From the NCBI GenBank assembly GCA_018889975.1, contig CP076546.1:2356001-2420000 (forward strand): DNA of 64,000 nucleotides. The letters run 5' to 3'. This document shows, piece after piece, positions 26,393 through 34,513 of the stretch (within the stretch, counting starts at the first letter, position 1; each line of letters begins with the position of its first letter). The DNA comes from Bacillus sp. NP157 (GTDB taxonomy: Bacteria > Pseudomonadota > Gammaproteobacteria > Xanthomonadales > Rhodanobacteraceae). The notes under the pieces were generated by a model that was not told the DNA's origin, searched no databases, and saw only the letters and a list, made by a program, of their open reading frames with translations. Both the position numbers and the translations under genes were made by a program.

Positions 26393-28848
26393 GCGGCCTC
26401 CTGGTTCTGGCGGCGGTCTTGAGCCGGCTTCTTCTCCGGATATATGGGTTTGAGATCAATGATGTCGCGCCGCTTGACGCCAGCGCGCTGAATCATCGCT
26501 AAGGCCCTATAATTGGGTGCTAAATAAGCTGCAAGTTCGCTTGGCGAGAACAGCGTCTGCTTGACCCACTGAGTGCCCACCACCAAGTCCGGAAGGACAT
26601 GATGGTTGACGCTAATCCGCCCGCTGGATGCTCCCTTGATGACTTGGCGATGTGAACCCGACTCACGCAAGGCGTCGCGAAGGACGTGTTGGTGGTAGGC
26701 AGCATTCGGATGAGCCACATCGAGTAGCGAGGAGCGCTCGAACCGGTCTGACGTAGCTTCCAAATTGATCCCGGTGGCCCGAAGATCACTTACCAAAAGC
26801 TCAGACTCTCCGAGTTCCCTAGCCATCCATTCGATGGTCATGGGCGAGGATCGCAAGCAAATTTTCGATAGGAAGCTGGCAAGAAACCCCCTTGCCTGCG
26901 CCTCGCCGCCGAGCCGCACGATGAGATTCTCGACGGTCTGTGTGGCCAGGCAAAGGATAAGTCCGAGCGACCTGCCAATCGGAGCAATCGCCATCTCCGG
27001 AGCGCCAATGAGATCTTGGCATTCATCGACCAGCACCAGCACTTGGGTCTCGCCCGTGCCTTCTTTGTCCCAAAAAGGGCGCTCGCCGCGCCGACGAATT
27101 CCTGCATATACCCGCTGTTTGATGAGATTCGCGGCGATCATGCCTGCTTTGCCGTAACGCACTTCAGGTAAAGCCACGCCGCAGCGCTTCCCAAAAAGGA
27201 CTTCGGAGGGATCGTAACCCGTTTCGATCTGGGTCCAGCGCAGCAGGTCACGGTGCTGGAAAATAGGACTAAGCCACGACGACACGGTGGCAAAGATGTT
27301 CGACTTGGTTTTGTCGTCCATGTTTGCCAGTTCATCGGAGAAATACACCAGAGCATCGTCCAGCAGCGAACCGGTGTCAGCGTCGTCGTGAAATGCCGCC
27401 AGCGTCAGCAGCGCGTCCATTCCGTCTTCAGGCCTGGCTTGCGCGAGCACCAGAAAGTCGCGTGTGGTCTGAAGGGTCCATGCGGCGCGAGACCGGCTGG
27501 CCATCTCAGCCAACTCGGTTCGCGGAGCAGTCCGCAGATCACAAAGCGCCCGCTGCACTACCAACGACGAAAGCAGAAGTGTCCTACCGCTTGAATTCCA
27601 GAAACTGTCCTCACCTGTCGCCTTGTTAGTAACGATGGCTAAAATAGCCTCGACCACCTCTTCCGGCATCAGCCCTTGGATGAGAGCGATGTCCATTCCT
27701 GGCTGAATCAGCGTGTAGTCCGGAAGGTCGGATAACTCGAAAGGAAGTGAGCCTTTTGCGTCCATGACGAGTGCCCCGAGCGGCGCTCGATTCAGCCGGA
27801 GCAAGCCGCTTGCGACAGGCCGAAGCAACCCGGAGGTCTTGCCGGAATTGGTCTCACCAAGGCAGAAGATGTGGGTCGAACAATCGTATTGCGTAAGTCC
27901 CATCAGCAGACCGGCATCGGGTGCATAGCCGTCTTGCTTCTGAGTCGCAAGGCCGGTGGCGCGACCCAACTCTACGAACTGGGTCTCATCCCGGGCGGCC
28001 CGCTCCGCTTGGACTTTGCGGGCATCAATGTGAGCAGTTCGAAGCAGCCCGGCGTTTTCCGACGAGCCATACCGCAGGTCTTGCTCCCGCAACACGTCCG
28101 CACGCGCCTTGTAGTCCTGCCACGCCATCAATAGCGGTAGCGAGCAGCCCAGCACCCAAGGCGCGACCGCAGGCAAGAAGGGAAGCCATCGCGACAGAGC
28201 GAGGCTGACGAGTGCTGCCACGGCAACGCCGCCGACCAGTAGCGCGGCCTGCTTGAGGCTTCCTTTAACCTGCCCCGCCGGGGCAAACAGGCTGATCAAC
28301 AGCACGGCGGCCACCAGCGATCCCACTGGAAGCAGCAACGCCGAGGGGCCGCTCGACCACAAGCCGCCGCGGTCCATTCCGGTGAACGCACCTAGGATGG
28401 AACCCCATAAACAAGGCAACAGCCCGCCGAGGAGTGCCACCATAACCATACGGCGCGCGCCCATGACCGAGTGAATCGCATACAGCACTGGCAGTAAGGC
28501 CAGCACGGCGGGCACGGCAATGAACGAACCGAACTGGGTGAGCGATGCGAGAATCGGCACAAGCATCACCAGCAGCGGTTCCGCCGAGCTTGGAGAGCCC
28601 CAGTTCATGTCATCGAGGGCATGAATTCGGGCCGTCACGTGGCGTCCGCCGGGAAGGCCGTTGAAGCGCGGGCGCGCATCACGAAGATCCTCGCGCACAG
28701 GAACCATCGCACCTGTGTTTGTGTCCACAACGTGGGAGGGCACGTCCCATCGGGTAACGAGTTCGTCGACGCCCTGCTGGCTCTTTTCCCACAACGCATC
28801 CACGGGAATTAACGACCGCAGTCGGCGCATATTCTTGTGCAAGCTCAT
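26389..28848 (-). CDS. Second type IV coupling-type ATPase (TraD/VirD4-like), multi-pass membrane
   Basis: 819 residues. Residues about 75-245 contain five or six hydrophobic segments, more than in a usual VirD4. The motor has Walker A FCLGETNSGKTSGLL near 328, MDAKGSLPFEL, FWNSSGRTLLLS, Walker B VLVLVDECQDLIG near 604 and LCLATQTVENL. Family role: hexameric ATPase delivering DNA or protein to a secretion channel. The start overlaps the upstream membrane-protein gene by 4 nt. It differs strongly from the coupling protein at 18710-20764, so it is not a duplicate. It may serve a different substrate or another step (inference). Confidence 0.8.
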   Translation of the reverse strand: MSLHKNMRRLRSLIPVDALWEKSQQGVDELVTRWDVPSHVVDTNTGAMVPVREDLRDARPRFNGLPGGRHVTARIHALDDMNWGSPSSAEPLLVMLVPILASLTQFGSFIAVPAVLALLPVLYAIHSVMGARRMVMVALLGGLLPCLWGSILGAFTGMDRGGLWSSGPSALLLPVGSLVAAVLLISLFAPAGQVKGSLKQAALLVGGVAVAALVSLALSRWLPFLPAVAPWVLGCSLPLLMAWQDYKARADVLREQDLRYGSSENAGLLRTAHIDARKVQAERAARDETQFVELGRATGLATQKQDGYAPDAGLLMGLTQYDCSTHIFCLGETNSGKTSGLLRPVASGLLRLNRAPLGALVMDAKGSLPFELSDLPDYTLIQPGMDIALIQGLMPEEVVEAILAIVTNKATGEDSFWNSSGRTLLLSSLVVQRALCDLRTAPRTELAEMASRSRAAWTLQTTRDFLVLAQARPEDGMDALLTLAAFHDDADTGSLLDDALVYFSDELANMDDKTKSNIFATVSSWLSPIFQHRDLLRWTQIETGYDPSEVLFGKRCGVALPEVRYGKAGMIAANLIKQRVYAGIRRRGERPFWDKEGTGETQVLVLVDECQDLIGAPEMAIAPIGRSLGLILCLATQTVENLIVRLGGEAQARGFLASFLSKICLRSSPMTIEWMARELGESELLVSDLRATGINLEATSDRFERSSLLDVAHPNAAYHQHVLRDALRESGSHRQVIKGASSGRISVNHHVLPDLVVGTQWVKQTLFSPSELAAYLAPNYRALAMIQRAGVKRRDIIDLKPIYPEKKPAQDRRQNQEAA

Positions 28849-29411
28849 TGCATTGCTCCAGCAGTTAATTGGGCGGCGGCTGCGTCTTCATCGGGCCCGG
28901 GGCGTTCCCCGCACTTGGCGACGATGCCCCTCTGAAACTCGCCTGGGTCGATGCCGGTGCCTCGAGCGCCGTGCCTACGTGCCAGCGCACACTGCTTGGC
29001 CAGTTCGGGGTCGAGTGAGGCGACCGACGCGGGAGCGCTCACATGGGAGAACCCCAGGTGGCGCCATCCATTCGCCAAGCCGGTGGCGCCCGCGAGCAGG
29101 GCCTGGACGGCAATGCAGAAGGCGAGGGACAGACCAAAAGCCAGGATGGCCACCCGCGGGGTTAGCAGCACGCGGAGCTGATTCACGCGGATGCGGCCAA
29201 CGCGGACGTCGTCCGTCGAAGCGCCCTCGACCTTGGGCTCGTTCACCAGTCGGTCGGCCTGGGCCGCCCAAAAGTTAGCCGGCAGTTGCTGCGCATCGGG
29301 GGATCCGACGAAGAGGCACCCGAGGCGATGCAGCAGGGCGGAAGGGAACCAGCCGAAGAAGCCGAGCAAGCGCATCAGTCGGGTGGGGGCTGACGATGAA
29401 GCGGAGGTCAT
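28845..29411 (-). CDS. Membrane protein preceding the second coupling-type ATPase
   Basis: 188 residues with two hydrophobic stretches: LLGFFGWFPSALLHRLGCLFV (about 15-35) and VAILAFGLSLAFCIAVQALLA (about 87-107). The C-terminal part has two cysteines. First gene after a family-1 promoter, with AAGGA 9-10 nt before the ATG. It overlaps the ATPase start by 4 nt. Unknown family; a membrane partner of the ATPase is the natural reading. Confidence 0.6.
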   Translation of the reverse strand: MTSASSSAPTRLMRLLGFFGWFPSALLHRLGCLFVGSPDAQQLPANFWAAQADRLVNEPKVEGASTDDVRVGRIRVNQLRVLLTPRVAILAFGLSLAFCIAVQALLAGATGLANGWRHLGFSHVSAPASVASLDPELAKQCALARRHGARGTGIDPGEFQRGIVAKCGERPGPDEDAAAAQLTAGAMQ

Positions 29412-29439
29412 GGTGTTTTTCCTTGGGGATAGTTTGTTG

Positions 29440-29464
29440 TTGATCGGAATTCCACAGCGCGCAA
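29440..29464 (-). promoter_or_regulatory. Family-1 promoter-like site upstream of the second coupling-ATPase operon
   Basis: On the minus strand: TTGCGC, 9 nt, TTCCGATCAA, then CAACAAAC. It ends 28 nt before the ATG at 29411 and lies just after the stop of the preceding gene (29472). The downstream half TTGTTGATCGGAAT is shared with the site at 31742. Confidence 0.75.
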
Positions 29465-29471
29465 GACCCGT

Positions 29472-30239
29472 TCAGCGTTTTCTCTTGAGCTGAGTGCCAA
29501 AGGCATCCAAGGCATGAAGCGCGTTCGCGCCGTAGGCGTCCAACGCAGCGTCCTTGGTCGTGGTGCGGTCGGGCCGCTGCGCCATTGCATGGCGCGGTGC
29601 CACGCGGGGACGCGCGCGTGGTGCGACAGCAGGCGGTTCCAGTGCCGCGACGGACGGCGCCGCGGTGATGGGCTTTTCGACCACGGGAGCCACGGACACG
29701 GACGGGGCGTCGACGGCGACCGCAGGAGGGACCGATGGTGGACGCACCGCAACCTGCGCAACTGCCGCCACCGGCGTTACGACTGGAGCCATCGCGGTCA
29801 CGGGAGCGACCACCTCGGACTCAACTGAAGCGCGGGGTGCGGGAGCCGCGCGCGACGTATACGTATGTGCGCCCCACGCCACAAGGGCGACGGTCGCTAG
29901 GCCGCCCCCGACGCGCCATGCGATACCGCGCGACACGCGAAATCTCCAGAGGAAGCGCTGGCGGAGGGCCGGCCACTGGAGGGGTGCGCGCGTCGGCTTC
30001 GGGGTCGGCTCACTCAGCTCGGGAGCGGGCATCCCGTGCGCGACGGACACGCGCTCAGGATTGGGTGTTGCGATGGAAGTGGGAGCCAGCGGCGGCAGTG
30101 CTGACGAAGGGCTGGCGGCGACCGTCGCCCATCGGGGCGGTGCTGCGGGCGATGCCGTCGCGTGCGTCGGCACAGGGATTGCCTGCGGCGGCGCCACCGC
30201 GGCGGCGTTGGTCATCCAACGTGGCTTGCTCTCGCTCAC
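29472..30239 (-). CDS. Proline/alanine-rich single-pass membrane protein
   Basis: 255 residues. A Pro/Ala-rich cytoplasmic segment (1-105) is followed by one membrane helix (about 109-125, VGGGLATVALVAWGAHTYTS) and a long Pro/Val/Ala-rich periplasmic segment ending in a basic tail. The layout resembles TonB or VirB10-like energy-transducing proteins, but no conserved C-terminal domain is visible. Start overlaps the preceding gene by 4 nt. A cell-envelope-spanning component is plausible (inference). Confidence 0.55.
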   Translation of the reverse strand: MSESKPRWMTNAAAVAPPQAIPVPTHATASPAAPPRWATVAASPSSALPPLAPTSIATPNPERVSVAHGMPAPELSEPTPKPTRAPLQWPALRQRFLWRFRVSRGIAWRVGGGLATVALVAWGAHTYTSRAAPAPRASVESEVVAPVTAMAPVVTPVAAVAQVAVRPPSVPPAVAVDAPSVSVAPVVEKPITAAPSVAALEPPAVAPRARPRVAPRHAMAQRPDRTTTKDAALDAYGANALHALDAFGTQLKRKR

Positions 30240-30700
30240 GACCGCGGCTCCTGGTAGTAGTCCGAGCCGTCGAGGTAATCGTGGCTCTTAGCCCGCGCCC
30301 TGGGCCGCTTGTTGGTGACCCACTCGAAGCTGGGTGTCAGCACAATCGCCAGCATGGCGAGGTCGTAGGGCAGGAAAACCAAGCCGGGCGACCACCGCAT
30401 GAGCACCTGGGCCGCCAATACAACAGCAGTAACGGCCGCCCCACATGCTAACCAGGCCACACCGCGGACCCATGGACCCCGCGGCGCGAATGTGCCGACG
30501 CCGCTGCAAAAGGCGTCGACCCAGACCAGCGAGAACCCGAGCGAGAGCAGAGCCAAGAGCCCCACCTTGACGGTGAGATACGGCATAAAGGCATCCACGC
30601 CGGCGACCGAGAGCGCCGCAGTCATGGCCAACAGCAAGAGCACCCAGCCTCGGTCGGGGCGCTCATAAGTGAAGTAGCCGGAGCCGAAGCGAATGTCCAT
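30236..30700 (-). CDS. Polytopic inner-membrane protein
   Basis: 154 residues with four predicted membrane helices: WVLLLLAMTAALSVAGV, KVGLLALLSLGFSLVWV, GVAWLACGAAVTAVVLAA and GLVFLPYDLAMLAIVL. It has a charged C-terminus (KRPRARAKSHDYLDG). Overlaps both neighbours by 1-4 nt (TAATG and ATGA), so it is a core member of this envelope operon. Unrecognised family. Confidence 0.6.
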   Translation of the reverse strand: MDIRFGSGYFTYERPDRGWVLLLLAMTAALSVAGVDAFMPYLTVKVGLLALLSLGFSLVWVDAFCSGVGTFAPRGPWVRGVAWLACGAAVTAVVLAAQVLMRWSPGLVFLPYDLAMLAIVLTPSFEWVTNKRPRARAKSHDYLDGSDYYQEPRS

Positions 30701-31377
30701 TACTGGTTCTCCTTGTCCGCGCTCGTGTGCGGCACATCCGGCACCGGCGACAGCTCGAGCGAGGGCGTGGCGCTGGCGCTCTTCTCAATCAACGTGGCCG
30801 TGGTGTCGGATTTGAGATCCGCGCGCAGCGTCTGGACGAGCCAGGCCCGTTGCGTGGGCGTGCCGCTGACGGTCAGCGTCACCGGCTCCGCACTTTCGTC
30901 GGCGAGCGCGGCGGCTTTGGCGAGGATGCCGGCGGTGGTCGGACCACGGCGGGCGATGTCCGTCGCCAGCAGCTGGATCGTCAGGCGGTCCAAGGCTTGG
31001 GCGTGCTCCGTCTTGCCGGTGCTGTCCGTGGCGGATACGGTCTTCGTTTGCACCTGCGCGACCAAGCCACCGTTGCGAGCCTGCTCGGCCAGCGCGTTGG
31101 CCTTCTCCAAGCCCTGCTTGTAACCGACGACGCCTCCCACGACTGCCCCCGCCGCGCCACCGATCGCGCAGCGTTTGATACTCAGGCCCGAGTGGGTCAG
31201 GAGGCCGCTGACGAAGCCCGCGGCGCAACCTACGGCGCCGCCGACCATGGCGCCATGCGCTACCGACGTGGTGGTCGCGTCGTTGGACGGATTGCGCGGG
31301 CCGATGCCCACGGAGGCGCAGCCCGAAAGCGCAGTAGCAAGGGCGGCGGCGAGTAAGACAGAGGATTGGAACTTCAT
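30700..31377 (-). CDS. Glycine-zipper lipoprotein
   Basis: 225 residues from the ATG at 31377; longer upstream frames would overlap the RHH gene. The signal peptide ends in the lipobox ALSGC, predicting lipidation. A glycine-zipper region (about 45-90: GAMVGGAVGCAAGFVSGLL, IGGAAGAVVGGVVGYKQG) suggests membrane insertion or oligomerisation. The C-terminal domain (about 110-205) has a BON/OmpA-like alternation with LTVSGTPTQRAWLVQTLRADL. Conjugative elements often carry lipoproteins for channel assembly or entry exclusion; which applies here is unknown. Confidence 0.7.
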   Translation of the reverse strand: MKFQSSVLLAAALATALSGCASVGIGPRNPSNDATTTSVAHGAMVGGAVGCAAGFVSGLLTHSGLSIKRCAIGGAAGAVVGGVVGYKQGLEKANALAEQARNGGLVAQVQTKTVSATDSTGKTEHAQALDRLTIQLLATDIARRGPTTAGILAKAAALADESAEPVTLTVSGTPTQRAWLVQTLRADLKSDTTATLIEKSASATPSLELSPVPDVPHTSADKENQ

Positions 31378-31412
31378 GACGGGGGACTTCCTTTGAGGAG
31401 GGAGATGCGGGG

Positions 31413-31706
31413 TTACAGGGAGGGTTGGCGCGGAGTGTTGGCCTGAAGCTCGGCAAGCGAATCGAGGTTGTCGGCGAGCGCGTCGATGAATTCGACCTGC
31501 TGCTCGCGAAGCTCTTTGCACACCGCTTTGAACGCGTCGTCGAGATGCTTCTCGAGCGCGCGAAACGCTTCCCCTTCGGTGAAGTGCGTGAGCACGATTT
31601 GCTCGACCGCTTTCGTCGGCGACATACCGAGGCCGAGCGCGTAGGACCGAAGGGCATCGGCGATGTGCTTGGGAAGATTGACGTGCGTGCGAAGGGCAGC
31701 GGGCAT
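31413..31706 (-). CDS. Ribbon-helix-helix type DNA-binding protein, candidate regulator of family-1 sites
   Basis: 97 residues. The N-terminal ~50 residues (LRTHVNLPKHIADALRSYALGLGMSPTKAVEQIVLTHF) fit an RHH fold: a short strand followed by two helices. The rest is a coiled-coil tail (ALEKHLDDAFKAVCKELREQQ). The gene is the first after the family-1 site at 31742-31766. A perfect 10-bp inverted repeat, CGATCAACAA (31710-31719) and TTGTTGATCG (31739-31748), spans its leader, so autoregulation through the same GATCAAC core found at the other family-1 sites is a good hypothesis. RHH proteins of this size regulate transfer genes on conjugative plasmids (TrwA/ArdK-like). Confidence 0.65.
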   Translation of the reverse strand: MPAALRTHVNLPKHIADALRSYALGLGMSPTKAVEQIVLTHFTEGEAFRALEKHLDDAFKAVCKELREQQVEFIDALADNLDSLAELQANTPRQPSL

Positions 31707-31741
31707 ATGCGATCAACAAAATGGTAAGGACACATTTGTTG

Positions 31742-31766
31742 TTGATCGGAATCTGGCCGCGCGCAA
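31742..31766 (-). promoter_or_regulatory. Family-1 promoter-like site upstream of the RHH/lipoprotein operon
   Basis: Minus strand: TTGCGC, 9 nt, TTCCGATCAA, then CAACAAATG. Ends 35 nt before the ATG at 31706. A CTGCAG lies 16 nt upstream of the -35-like hexamer. It overlaps one arm of the inverted repeat 31710-31748. Confidence 0.75.
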
Positions 31767-32152
31767 TGGGGTGCTCAATCACCTGCAGCGGGATGAGTAA
31801 AAAATGGCGTTACGTTGCGGGTTGCAGCGGTTGCGAAAAACGCGACTCGTCGTTTTTTGGTGACTGGACGGTCACCGGCTCGGGCTTTTGGTGCGCAAGG
31901 CGCGTGGCCTTACACCCGCCGAAGGCGGTGGCGACACCTTGGTGCGTCTGGTGTATTGGTTCCCGCTAGACCCCCTAAGCGAAACCACCGATCAAATTGA
32001 AGAGCGCCTTCCGACCAACGAACCCCAGGCTTCCCCCTCATTCCTTTGCACAGCCCCACCCATTTGCGTGCGCTCCTCCCTGCCACTCGTTCCGCCGCGC
32101 CCCGCTCTCGACCAGCGGCTCATCGGTCGAACGTGAATCGCGCGCCAACCCC
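31767..32152. other. Gene-free region between divergent transfer-type promoters, oriT candidate
   Basis: 386 nt without a credible gene, flanked on both sides by family-1 sites firing outward. It holds a hairpin AAAAACG / CGTTTTT with an 8-nt loop (about 31836-31857) and a second one, GGTGAC / GTCACC with a 6-nt loop (31859-31876). Clustered inverted repeats in a non-coding gap inside a transfer region are typical of oriT, but no known nic sequence was recognised. Confidence 0.4.
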
Positions 32153-32177
32153 TGGCGCCCCTCTGGTTTCCGATCAA
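32153..32177 (+). promoter_or_regulatory. Family-1 promoter-like site upstream of the RHH/HNH pair
   Basis: Plus strand: TGGCGC, 9 nt, TTCCGATCAA, then TAAGAGACG. Ends 35 nt before the ATG at 32213. The -35-like hexamer has one mismatch to TTGCGC. Confidence 0.65.
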
Positions 32178-32212
32178 TAAGAGACGTGTCTCCCTTGTTT
32201 CGGAAAGCACCT

Positions 32213-32518
32213 ATGCGCCCCAAAACCATTTCTCGCAGCGCCTCGGTCAAGGCCTGGCACGCCGCCCACACCGGGCTCACTCACCGCCGTTTGCGTCTGG
32301 TTGTCCCGTCGGCCGCCGCGCAACACGCTCAAGACATTGCTGACCTGCTGGGGGTCAGCCGCTCGGCGCTGCTGCTCCACCTGTTGCATACCGCTGGCCC
32401 GGCGACCGCAGCACTTCGCACCGCTATCAAGGAGACTGCCGCGCACTATGGCGTTGGCATCTTAGTTCGCGATAACGAAGGCAAAACGATCCGTGCTCGT
32501 TCCGGGGGCGGCCGATGA
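32213..32518 (+). CDS. Small basic protein, possible RHH DNA-binding
   Basis: 101 residues from the ATG at 32213, placed by the upstream family-1 site; a longer in-frame extension would run through that site. The basic N-terminus (MRPKTISRSASVKAWH) leads into HRRLRLVVPSAAAQHAQDIADLLGVSRSALLLHLLH, which could form a strand plus two helices or an HTH. Overlaps the HNH gene by 4 nt. A regulator or relaxosome accessory protein is possible. Confidence 0.55.
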   Translation: MRPKTISRSASVKAWHAAHTGLTHRRLRLVVPSAAAQHAQDIADLLGVSRSALLLHLLHTAGPATAALRTAIKETAAHYGVGILVRDNEGKTIRARSGGGR

Positions 32519-33273
32519 ACGCGCTCGAGGCGTTCAAGGAACGCATGAAGGGGCTCCGCTTGCCGCGCTCAACCACCCCGCCCTGGCGGACCCTGGCGCT
32601 CATGCAAGCCCAGGGTGCGCGGTGCGAATATTGCGGTGTAGCGGTGACGCTGGATGGCCCTTGGGGAGCCCAGCGAGCCGTCGTCGATTACCTTGTGCCC
32701 GAATGTCACGGCGGCTCACCACTCCCCGGCAACGTGGTCCTAGCCTGCGCATCGTGCCAGAAAGCCAAGGGCGATCGGGACTGGTTGGACTGGCAGCGAG
32801 GGCAAGACCCGGATGCTCTGATGGCGCGCCGACTGCACGCATTGGGTAGCGCCTGGAATCATCTCCCGAGGACCACCGTCGGCTTCAAGACCAAGGGCCC
32901 AATTGAACGAATGCTCGCGAAGCGCTGGGCTTTTCCGAGAGCCACCGTGGCCGCTTGTTGCACGACCGAGGGAGGCTTAGTCGGCATGCTTGGGCCCGTG
33001 CCCCCGCACGTCTACCTTATCGTGCGCCAGCACCAAGCAGCCAACCATGGGGCCGGGGTGTGGTGCGTGGAGCGCGAGGCGTTCCTGAAATGCGCCTGGG
33101 CGTTGGTCGAGAGCAACGCCTGGGTGAAGCGGTTGACCCTGGGCGCGTGGCCGGATGGCACGCCTGGGGAAGACCCCGAGGGTGCGTTGTGGTGGGCTGT
33201 GGTTCGCAACATTAACGACCTGGTGCGCCGGCGGATGATGTTCCCGGCACAGCACGGGGACTCGCGCCAGTGA
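32515..33273 (+). CDS. HNH endonuclease-like protein
   Basis: 252 residues. An HNH zinc-finger-type core lies at about 34-90: RCEYCGVAV, then VVDYLVPECHGG and LACASCQKAKGDRDW, giving paired CxxC motifs. The usual DH of the ββα metal site reads DY here, so one catalytic residue may be replaced, although the later His (ECHGG) is present. The C-terminal ~150 residues are unrecognised. Translationally coupled to the preceding small gene. Confidence 0.65.
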   Translation: MNALEAFKERMKGLRLPRSTTPPWRTLALMQAQGARCEYCGVAVTLDGPWGAQRAVVDYLVPECHGGSPLPGNVVLACASCQKAKGDRDWLDWQRGQDPDALMARRLHALGSAWNHLPRTTVGFKTKGPIERMLAKRWAFPRATVAACCTTEGGLVGMLGPVPPHVYLIVRQHQAANHGAGVWCVEREAFLKCAWALVESNAWVKRLTLGAWPDGTPGEDPEGALWWAVVRNINDLVRRRMMFPAQHGDSRQ

Positions 33274-33373
33274 TACGCTTTGGCTTCACCACGGTAGGGG
33301 ATATGGGTCACCTACGTCGAACGATCGGCCTCTAGTGGTCATCCGTGGCATTGACCGACTACTGGGCTGAAGA

Positions 33374-34447
33374 ATGGATACCCCGAGAAAGCGCAAACCC
33401 GCGGATGCCTCAGAGCACGCACTCGATCGACTAGTCGACAACGCGTTTGAATTCCTGGCCGGGTCACTCAGGGCGCTCAAGAAGAACCCGAAGCGATCTG
33501 TCATTGAATTCTACACTGCCGTGGAGCTGTTCCTGAAGGCTCGGTTGCTCTGCGAGCACTGGAGTTTGATCGTCACGAAAGAGCCGGATCGCGCCCAATT
33601 TCTTAGTGGCGATTTCAACTCAGTCACCTTCGATGAAGCATGCAATCGGTTAAGAAAAGTTCTACAGCAGGGTATCTCTGAGGATGCGAAGAAGGCGTTC
33701 AACGTCATTCGGCAGCACCGAAACCGAATGGTGCATTTTTTCCATAGTGACGATTTAGAGAATATCCGAACAAAAATCGCGCTGGAGCAATTGCAGGCTT
33801 GGTGCCATCTGAATCGACTGCTGACTGGAGAATGGGCCACTGCCTTGCCCAAAACCGTTCCAACTCGCGCCGCTTTAATCGAGCGGACACTTGTTGATCA
33901 CCGTGGATACGCCCAAGCTCTATTCGACCAGCTGCAGCCGGTGATTAAAGAAGCCCAAGCGAACGGCGCCAGCTTTGTCGCTTGCGTATCTTGCTCAATG
34001 AATGCAGCGGAAGTGACCAAGACGCGTGACTGGCTTCGCAGCTACTCGTGTCGGGTGTGCAAAGGGGACTGGTCCGAGCTGGACATGGCGTGTCCCAGCT
34101 GCGACACCGGAGGGACTCTCATGGCATACGAGCCTTTCACCTGCAATGAATCGTCGTGCGGCCACACGGTGGACGTTGACGAACTCTACGACGCCCTCGA
34201 TGACGATCCGTCGACCTATGACAATTACTTAGACGCAGTGACCCCCGCGAACTGTGATGAGTGCCAGGGCCATCAAACGGTCTGCGCTTTTCGCGAGGAA
34301 TACCTGTGCGTAAACTGCTTAAGTGTATTTGAGAGTCTGTCCGCATGCGGATGGTGCGGTGAGTTCGGAACTGAGCCCCGAAAGCACAGCGAATGGTCCG
34401 GATGCGAGCACTGCGACGGCAAGGCTGGGCATGTTAGAGACGACTAG
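33374..34447 (+). CDS. HEPN-domain protein with cysteine-rich zinc-ribbon C-terminus
   Basis: 357 residues. The N-terminal helical domain contains FNVIRQHRNRMVHFFH (about 109-124) with the HEPN catalytic pattern R116-N117...H121. The C-terminal ~150 residues carry at least seven CxxC-type pairs (CVSCSM, CRVC, CPSC, CNESSC, CDEC, CVNC, CGWC, CEHC), suggesting several zinc ribbons that could bind RNA or DNA. HEPN proteins are frequent RNase effectors in defence. Its lower GC content than its neighbours suggests separate acquisition. No obvious partner gene. Confidence 0.65.
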   Translation: MDTPRKRKPADASEHALDRLVDNAFEFLAGSLRALKKNPKRSVIEFYTAVELFLKARLLCEHWSLIVTKEPDRAQFLSGDFNSVTFDEACNRLRKVLQQGISEDAKKAFNVIRQHRNRMVHFFHSDDLENIRTKIALEQLQAWCHLNRLLTGEWATALPKTVPTRAALIERTLVDHRGYAQALFDQLQPVIKEAQANGASFVACVSCSMNAAEVTKTRDWLRSYSCRVCKGDWSELDMACPSCDTGGTLMAYEPFTCNESSCGHTVDVDELYDALDDDPSTYDNYLDAVTPANCDECQGHQTVCAFREEYLCVNCLSVFESLSACGWCGEFGTEPRKHSEWSGCEHCDGKAGHVRDD

Positions 34448-34513
34448 ATTTGGAATCAGCTGCAGAAACGTCTAGGTTCTTGAGTCCAGGACCAATCCTA
34501 GCAAGACGATGAG

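Noticed and set aside
31985-31995. An eighth family-1 site (CCGATCAA) near 31987
   Set aside because: It lacks TT before CCGATCAA and any TTGCGC-like hexamer 9 nt upstream, and no start codon lies at the usual distance.
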